Below are positions 59,338 through 64,000 of a stretch of 64,000 nucleotides of DNA, piece after piece. Each line of letters starts with the position of its first letter. Position 1 is the stretch's first letter. Below the pieces are notes generated by a model. The model did no database searches. It was not told where the DNA came from and was given only the letters and a program-made list of their open reading frames with translations. The position numbers and the translations under genes were made by a program. Source of the stretch: Desulfobacteraceae bacterium (GTDB lineage: Bacteria; Desulfobacterota; Desulfobacteria; Desulfobacterales; UBA5852); NCBI GenBank assembly GCA_014237395.1, contig JABZFP010000037.1, forward strand, positions 1 through 64,000, in the 5' to 3' direction.

Positions 59338-60018
59338 TTAAGATGCTTCGGCGGTCCCTTCCTGAATCACTTCAATTATATCGTCCAGCCGAATCGGTTG
59401 TCCGTTGACGACCAGGGTGGATTCGCCATTGCTGAAGGCCACCCCGCTCACGCGGCCACTGCTCATAGGCGATGCGCCGACTTCCTCGCCAGCCCCGTCG
59501 ATGGCCGCCACTTCGAATCGGTAATTCCCATCCGGCAGGGGGTTGTTGTCCATATCGGTTCCGGGCCATTCAATGGCGCCACGGCCAGCCGCCATGCCAT
59601 CGGTACTGAACGTCGTACGCAACCCCCCGGTGGTATCGTAAATGCTGACGAAGACCTCGGCGGCGGGGGCGTCCAGCGCGACCTGCAGGGGGACGGCGTT
59701 ACCGTCGGTAATCTGCGTGGCGTTGCCGTTGGAAAGCACGGTTCGTCCGATGTAGCCCACGGCCTGCGAATTATTGAGGGCGTTCTGCGTCAGCGTAAGT
59801 TCTTTGAGCTGGTCACTCATATTGGTGAGCTGCTCCAGTGAACTGAACTGCGCCAGCTGGGCGGTAAAATCGGCGCTGTCCATCGGATTCAACGGGTCCT
59901 GATATTGGAGTTGGGTCACCAGCAGGTTCAGGAAATCGTTCTTATCGAGCTCATCCCCGGCCTTGGCGGTTCCATCCGCACGATAGCTGCTGGTATCTGT
60001 CACGCCTGCGATTGTCAT
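59338..60018 (-). CDS. flgD: Flagellar hook assembly (cap) protein FlgD
   Basis: A 226-residue scaffolding cap that lets FlgE polymerise. I start at 60018, with GGGAGAG upstream. The N-terminal K-N-D-F-L-N-L-L-V-T-Q-L-Q-Y-Q-D-P-L (about 28-45) and the A-Q-L-A-Q-F-S-S-L-E-Q-L segment are family signatures; a FlgD Ig-like/Tudor region follows. It lies 85 bases after fliK on the same strand. Confidence 0.95.
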   Translation of the reverse strand: MTIAGVTDTSSYRADGTAKAGDELDKNDFLNLLVTQLQYQDPLNPMDSADFTAQLAQFSSLEQLTNMSDQLKELTLTQNALNNSQAVGYIGRTVLSNGNATQITDGNAVPLQVALDAPAAEVFVSIYDTTGGLRTTFSTDGMAAGRGAIEWPGTDMDNNPLPDGNYRFEVAAIDGAGEEVGASPMSSGRVSGVAFSNGESTLVVNGQPIRLDDIIEVIQEGTAEAS

Positions 60019-60102
60019 GGTATCGCTCTCCCTGCTTTCTCCGGTCTGCAAAGCCTCTGGGATTTACTCCCTTCGGCGTTAATGTCGGGACCGAATCTGC
60101 CC

Positions 60103-61686
60103 TCAGGCAAAATAGTCAATGCCGGTGGCGCCTGACCGACCGGGTTTGGGTTGTGAGGCACCGTAATTTCCGCGATCACGTTCCTCCTCCGCCGGTCGGC
60201 GCCCCGTGGCGGCCATGTGGCGCAGAAAAGCCTCGCGCTGGCGAGCGCCGCGGTTCGGATCGTGTTGGTCATCCGACACGGAAACCTGGATGGATTCGAC
60301 GTTCAGGCCCTGCTGCTGAAGCTCTGTTTTCAACTGGTGGGCATTGGCATCGATCAGGTCGCGTGCCACCGGCGATTCCGTCATGATGCGGATGGTAACG
60401 AGATTGTTTTCCGTCACGATTTTCATCTGAACATGCCCGAGTTGGTCCGGTTTCAGGGAAATCCGGGCTTCGGACTGCTCCCCCCGCACCGTTATCAGGG
60501 CCCGCTCGACCAACTGGTTGAAATTCTCCTGGTGAAAAACATCGGCGGCAGGGCTGGCCGCGGCAGGTGTATTCCCGGTCGCCATGGCAAGCTTGCTGCC
60601 GCTGGCGGCCGGCGAAAAAGAAACCGTCGGGTCGAAAGCCCCCTGGCGCCCGGTCAGCGGGCCGGTTTCATCGTTCATCATCGAGACCGGCGTTTCACGC
60701 ACGGCATCCCCCCACGGTTTCTGTCGTGCCGCGGCGTCATCGGTGGCCTGGATGCGTGTGGTCGGGCTTTCCGCAGGTTCGGCTTTCGATTGGCTTTGCG
60801 AGGATGCCGCCATTTCGGTTTTGCGTTGGTCGCTGCCCATTTCCTTGAGACGTTGGCGGAGTTTTCCTTTTTCATTCAGCGGAAGTTCACCCGCATCAGG
60901 ATCGACGTTTTCGAGGGGCACCTCGATCGCGGCTTTTTTTTCCGCGGCGGCGTCGGTGGTTTGGCGAAGACTTTCTTCAACAATCTTTCGGTAAGGTGCC
61001 GCCTCGATCGCACGGGTGTTCTGAGCGTTTAGCTCTCCCGCATCTTTTGATGCCGTTTTACCGATCTCCGATGCCGTCTCATCGTTCGTGCCGGCGGTCA
61101 TTTTTGGGGCATTCGTCTTCGGTTGCGGCTGTTCTTCCGAATCCGGTATTATCGCGTCGCCATGCTGCGCTACAGGGGTTTCATCCTGGGCGACAGCGGC
61201 GCGGTGTGGCACACGGTTTTCCGGCAGTTTGCCGGATTGGGCTTGCGCAGGAACGATCGGTTGTTCCCGGGATGTCACCGTCCCGGCCATGCGATCCGCT
61301 TCCATCGCCGATTCGCTCGGTACGGAAATACCTTCTCCTGTATGGCTTCCGTCAACACATTCATTATCAGCAATGAAGGCTGATGCGGATGGGGATGGCG
61401 TCACGGGTTCGATCGCCCCATCCGTCGAATTCGCAGGCGCTTCTTCGCCAGGCTCACCTTCTTCTTCTTTTGACGACACGGGGGAAACGGCTGGTTCATC
61501 AACGTGCTGCGGACTCTCACGATGCATGGATTGTGACGTTTTATGCACCGCTTCAAGGGTGGAAGCGAAACTGGCGTTATTCCCTTCGGCGCCGCTGCTG
61601 TAAGACGCTTTCTGGCTCTTTTCCGCTTTGGCGGACCCGTTCGGAATCTCCGCTGGTCCGATCGGCAATGGCATGGCATTCAACAT
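60103..61686 (-). CDS. fliK: Flagellar hook-length control protein FliK
   Basis: A 527-residue molecular ruler that ends hook growth and triggers the FlhB switch. I start at 61686; an upstream in-frame codon has no ribosome site and crosses the promoter. The N-terminal 380 residues are low complexity, rich in alanine, glutamate and proline, as expected for a ruler. The conserved C-terminal domain (about 400-490) has I-S-L-K-P-D-Q-L-G-H-V-Q-M-K-I and L-K-T-E-L-Q-Q-Q-G-L-N-V. A sigma-54-like promoter lies immediately upstream. Confidence 0.93.
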   Translation of the reverse strand: MLNAMPLPIGPAEIPNGSAKAEKSQKASYSSGAEGNNASFASTLEAVHKTSQSMHRESPQHVDEPAVSPVSSKEEEGEPGEEAPANSTDGAIEPVTPSPSASAFIADNECVDGSHTGEGISVPSESAMEADRMAGTVTSREQPIVPAQAQSGKLPENRVPHRAAVAQDETPVAQHGDAIIPDSEEQPQPKTNAPKMTAGTNDETASEIGKTASKDAGELNAQNTRAIEAAPYRKIVEESLRQTTDAAAEKKAAIEVPLENVDPDAGELPLNEKGKLRQRLKEMGSDQRKTEMAASSQSQSKAEPAESPTTRIQATDDAAARQKPWGDAVRETPVSMMNDETGPLTGRQGAFDPTVSFSPAASGSKLAMATGNTPAAASPAADVFHQENFNQLVERALITVRGEQSEARISLKPDQLGHVQMKIVTENNLVTIRIMTESPVARDLIDANAHQLKTELQQQGLNVESIQVSVSDDQHDPNRGARQREAFLRHMAATGRRPAEEERDRGNYGASQPKPGRSGATGIDYFA

Positions 61687-61730
61687 GGTCCGTGGTCCTT
61701 TGTGATGAGTTGCAATCGGTTCAAGAGAGA

Positions 61731-61746
61731 AGCATTTTCTGTGCCA
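61731..61746 (-). promoter_or_regulatory. Sigma-54-like promoter of fliK-flgD(-flgE)
   Basis: The minus strand reads TGGCACAGAAAATGCT: a perfect TGGCAC -24, one mismatch in the -12 TGC, GG-N10-GC spacing exact. The predicted start is about 35 bases before fliK. Confidence 0.75.
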
Positions 61747-61950
61747 CAATGCCGGTTGTCCTCGATCGCGAGAGCGGCGCCGACACGGGCCCTGGCGTTT
61801 CGGTCTATCCCCGCATCGATTGGGACCTTCGCCGCATAAGCGTGCCTGGTCTGCAGTAGGTCGGCGTCTCCGATTCCGACTTTTTCTTCCCCCCGTGAGG
61901 GTAGATTTTGCCAGGCCACCGGCAGATTTTGCCGATTCGCCTCGCCCCGT

Positions 61951-62400
61951 TCATTGTTTCCGCTGGTATCGGCTGATGGCCACGTCATTGATCAATTTCT
62001 GTTCCATATCCCGCTCTTTTTTATCCTCATCCGCAAGATAGCGTTCCTTTAATTTCTCGATCACCTTGCGATCCTTGAGCGCTGTCATGAGCGCTTGGCG
62101 CTTCTTTTCCTTGTCCGTGGTCAGCGTCTGAACGGTGTGCTTTTGTTCACCGATTTCCCTGTCCAGCCGGGCCAGATAGCGCGTATAGAGGATAAGCTCC
62201 ATGGCGGACCCGTTGCTGTCCTGTTTGAGCCTCATGGCCCGCCGGTATTGGGCACGGACCTTTTCCATATCCGCCAGTGCTTGACGCGCGCGACTCCATT
62301 CGCGGGCGGCATCGGCAAAAACCTTACGCGCCGATTCCTCCTGATGTTGACGGTGTGTCAATACGGCTTCCAATTTAAACGGTCGCGCCACCGCAGCCAC
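61951..62400 (-). CDS. fliJ: Flagellar export chaperone FliJ
   Basis: A 149-residue coiled-coil protein linking the FliI ATPase to the export gate. It is almost entirely helical, beginning F-K-L-E-A-V-L-T-H-R-Q-H-Q-E-E, which matches the FliJ start pattern, and has a basic C-terminal half. It lies five bases after the fliI stop, the usual order fliH-fliI-fliJ. Confidence 0.9.
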   Translation of the reverse strand: MAAVARPFKLEAVLTHRQHQEESARKVFADAAREWSRARQALADMEKVRAQYRRAMRLKQDSNGSAMELILYTRYLARLDREIGEQKHTVQTLTTDKEKKRQALMTALKDRKVIEKLKERYLADEDKKERDMEQKLINDVAISRYQRKQ

Positions 62401-62405
62401 TCCCC

Positions 62406-63725
62406 CTAATGAAACAAGGCCGTCAATTCAGCTTCGCTTTCGAGAAACGAAACGGTCGGTTCAACATCCTGACGCAAGTAGGCATTGATCGGTTTCACCA
62501 TCCGGATGGCGTAATCGATATCCGGATTGCTCCCGGCGGCATAGGCCCCGATATTGATCAGATCTTCGGCTTTGCGATAGGTTGCCAGCACGGATTTGAA
62601 TTTGCGGGCACAGTCGCGATGGCGTTCTTCGACAATGTCATCCATGACGCGGCTGATGCTGCGGGATACGTCGATCGCCGGATAATGACCCTGCATGGCC
62701 AACTCCCGCGTCAGCACAATATGCCCGTCCAGAATGGATCGGATGGCATCCGCAATCGGCTCGTTCGTGTCATCCCCTTCCACCAGAACCGTATACAGAC
62801 CGGTTATCGAACCGCGCGTGGCGGAGGTGCCGGCCCGCTCCAGGAGTTTGGGCAATAAGGTAAATACCGAAGGGGTATAGCCTTTGGTGGTCGGCGGTTC
62901 CCCCAGGGCGAGTCCGATTTCGCGCTGGGCCATGGCAAAACGGGTCACGGAATCCATCATCAAATTGACCTTGAGTCCCTGGTCTCGGAAATATTCCGCC
63001 ACGGCCGTGGCAATGAAAGCGCCCCGCATCCGAATCAAGGGCAAGTGGTCCGATGTCGCGACCACGATGACGGATCGCTGCAAGCCGTCTTCACCCAACT
63101 GTTTTTCGATGAAATCATTGAGCTCGCGGCCACGTTCGCCAATGAGTGCGATCACGTTGACGTCCGCATCGGTCTTTTTGGCGATCATTCCCAGCAATAC
63201 GCTTTTCCCGACCCCGGATCCGGCAAATATGCCCATCCGCTGACCGCAGCCAACGGTGAGCAGCCCATTGATGGCCCGGATGCCCAAGTCCAGCGGTTCA
63301 CTGATGCGCCGTCTTTTCAGGGGGTTTATCGGTGTGGCATAGATCGGATATTGCACCTTGGAATGGATGGGGCCTTTGCCATCGATGGGATTTCCAATGC
63401 CGTCAATGATTCTTCCCAGCAAATGATTGCCAACCGGGACATACGCCTGGGTTTGACGCGCCACCACGCGACTCCCCGGACCGATGCCCTGGATTTCCTT
63501 CAGCGGCATCAACAGGACCCGATTGTCCTTGAATCCCATGACCTCGGCCGGGAACTTGCGACTGCCGTCCTTATCGTAAATATCGCAGACCGTTCCCATG
63601 CGGCACTCGGGTCCGACGGACTCCACCATGAACCCCACCACGCGGCTGACTTTACCGTGAACTTGCATGGGACGGCAGTTTTCAAGACAGGTGTGGAATC
63701 GATCCAGATTAATAAAAGGTTCCAT
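62406..63725 (-). CDS. fliI: Flagellum-specific ATPase FliI
   Basis: A 439-residue hexameric export ATPase related to F1 beta. Walker A is A-G-S-G-V-G-K-S at 168-175; Walker B lies in V-N-L-M-M-D-S-V-T-R; a family signature P-S-V-F-T-L-L-P-K-L-L-E-R-A-G follows. All catalytic elements are intact and the length is canonical. It lies 11 bases after fliH. Confidence 0.98.
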   Translation of the reverse strand: MEPFINLDRFHTCLENCRPMQVHGKVSRVVGFMVESVGPECRMGTVCDIYDKDGSRKFPAEVMGFKDNRVLLMPLKEIQGIGPGSRVVARQTQAYVPVGNHLLGRIIDGIGNPIDGKGPIHSKVQYPIYATPINPLKRRRISEPLDLGIRAINGLLTVGCGQRMGIFAGSGVGKSVLLGMIAKKTDADVNVIALIGERGRELNDFIEKQLGEDGLQRSVIVVATSDHLPLIRMRGAFIATAVAEYFRDQGLKVNLMMDSVTRFAMAQREIGLALGEPPTTKGYTPSVFTLLPKLLERAGTSATRGSITGLYTVLVEGDDTNEPIADAIRSILDGHIVLTRELAMQGHYPAIDVSRSISRVMDDIVEERHRDCARKFKSVLATYRKAEDLINIGAYAAGSNPDIDYAIRMVKPINAYLRQDVEPTVSFLESEAELTALFH

Positions 63726-63736
63726 TTCCGACTTTT

Positions 63737-64000
63737 CTATGGCTGCGCCTGCGTATTCCGCATTTCAGCCCGAAAGGCTTCTTCGACGGTGCGGAGTTGT
63801 TCCTCGATGCGGGCATCAATTTCCCCGTATTCGGTTTGGATGTAGCAACCGCCGCAATCGATGCCAGTGTCTTCCTCAAAGTGAATCGTGTCCAGGTGAT
63901 CCATTACGGAGGATAGTGTTTCACCGGCCGCGCGAATTTTTTTCAAATCATCCGGGTTGAGGCGAATGGAGATTTTTCCGGGGTCATCCAATTGGGTCAT
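63737..64000 (-). CDS. fliH: FliH C-terminal part, gene continues beyond window
   Basis: The visible 87 codons correspond to the C-terminal domain of FliH, the negative regulator of FliI. Seen: R-L-N-P-D-D-L-K-K-I, then D-C-G-G-C-Y-I-Q-T-E-Y-G-E-I-D-A-R-I, which aligns with the G-G-C-x-I-E-T-x-x-G-x-I-D-A segment of the family. FliH proteins normally have over 200 residues, so the ATG at the very edge is probably internal and the true start lies outside. Confidence 0.88.
   Translation of the reverse strand: MTQLDDPGKISIRLNPDDLKKIRAAGETLSSVMDHLDTIHFEEDTGIDCGGCYIQTEYGEIDARIEEQLRTVEEAFRAEMRNTQAQP

Noticed and set aside
61680..61988. 102-codon minus-strand frame spanning the fliJ-fliK gap, with an L-L-Q-T-R-H-A-Y-A-A-K segment recalling rod/hook C-termini.
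   Set aside because: It begins inside fliJ without a ribosome site and overlaps the sigma-54-like promoter and the fliK start. The resemblance is too short to support a gene.

Overview
The window reads as chromosomal DNA of a flagellated, Gram-negative, probably anaerobic bacterium of the Desulfobacterota (former Deltaproteobacteria; a Desulfosarcina-like lineage is my best guess). This is judged from protein flavour, the flagellar gene order, the sigma-54 style promoters and the CheX/CheD chemotaxis set; no search was run. No rRNA, tRNA, CRISPR array, integrase or complete insertion sequence was seen.

Layout. (1) 1-6.9 kb, minus strand: the edge of a surface polysaccharide locus. It holds a secreted fibronectin-III/repeat protein cut by the window edge, a glycosyltransferase, two methyltransferases, a DegT-type sugar aminotransferase, a winged-helix regulator and a hexapeptide acetyltransferase. 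(2) 7-12.7 kb: a ComEA-like protein, a 77-residue orphan, then a minus-strand aromatic amino acid operon (aroA, aroC, class I aminotransferase, tyrA-like) interrupted by two small palindromic repeats. (3) 12.9-20.8 kb: a VOC protein and manA (minus), then a plus-strand phospho-signalling run: membrane Ser/Thr kinase, PP2C phosphatase, tandem FHA protein, a GT-B-like protein and a HAD hydrolase. (4) 21-27.2 kb: CNNM/CorC-type transporter, efp, a TrpF-like protein without the usual cysteine, guaA, a coiled-coil membrane protein and larB. (5) 27.3-64 kb, all minus strand: one long flagellar and chemotaxis block. In transcription order it is fliH(partial)-fliI-fliJ-fliK-flgD-flgE, fliL-M-N-O-P-Q-R-flhB, flhA-flhF-flhG-fliA, two small genes, flgF-G-A-H-I-J, flgM-flgN, cheA-R-D-HDOD-cheY-cheX-cheB, flgK-flgL, small genes, and a CheX-CheX-FliN fusion.

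Regulation. Six sites with exact GG-N10-GC spacing and good sigma-54 (-24/-12) matches lie just upstream of fliK, fliL, flhA, flgF, the CheX-CheX-FliN gene and the secreted FN3 protein. A FliA (sigma-28)-like site precedes flgM. This suggests the usual hierarchy: sigma-54 genes build the export gate, rod and hook and also make FliA; FlgM restrains FliA until hook completion.

Most unusual contents: a protein carrying two CheX phosphatase-like domains, two FliM-N-like peptides and a FliN domain; an FlhF GTPase with a C-terminal Ada-like zinc-binding domain; a CheA with a large N-terminal extension and MshEN-like repeats; the kinase/phosphatase/FHA/glycosyltransferase/HAD run; and two or three MITE/REP-like palindromic elements.
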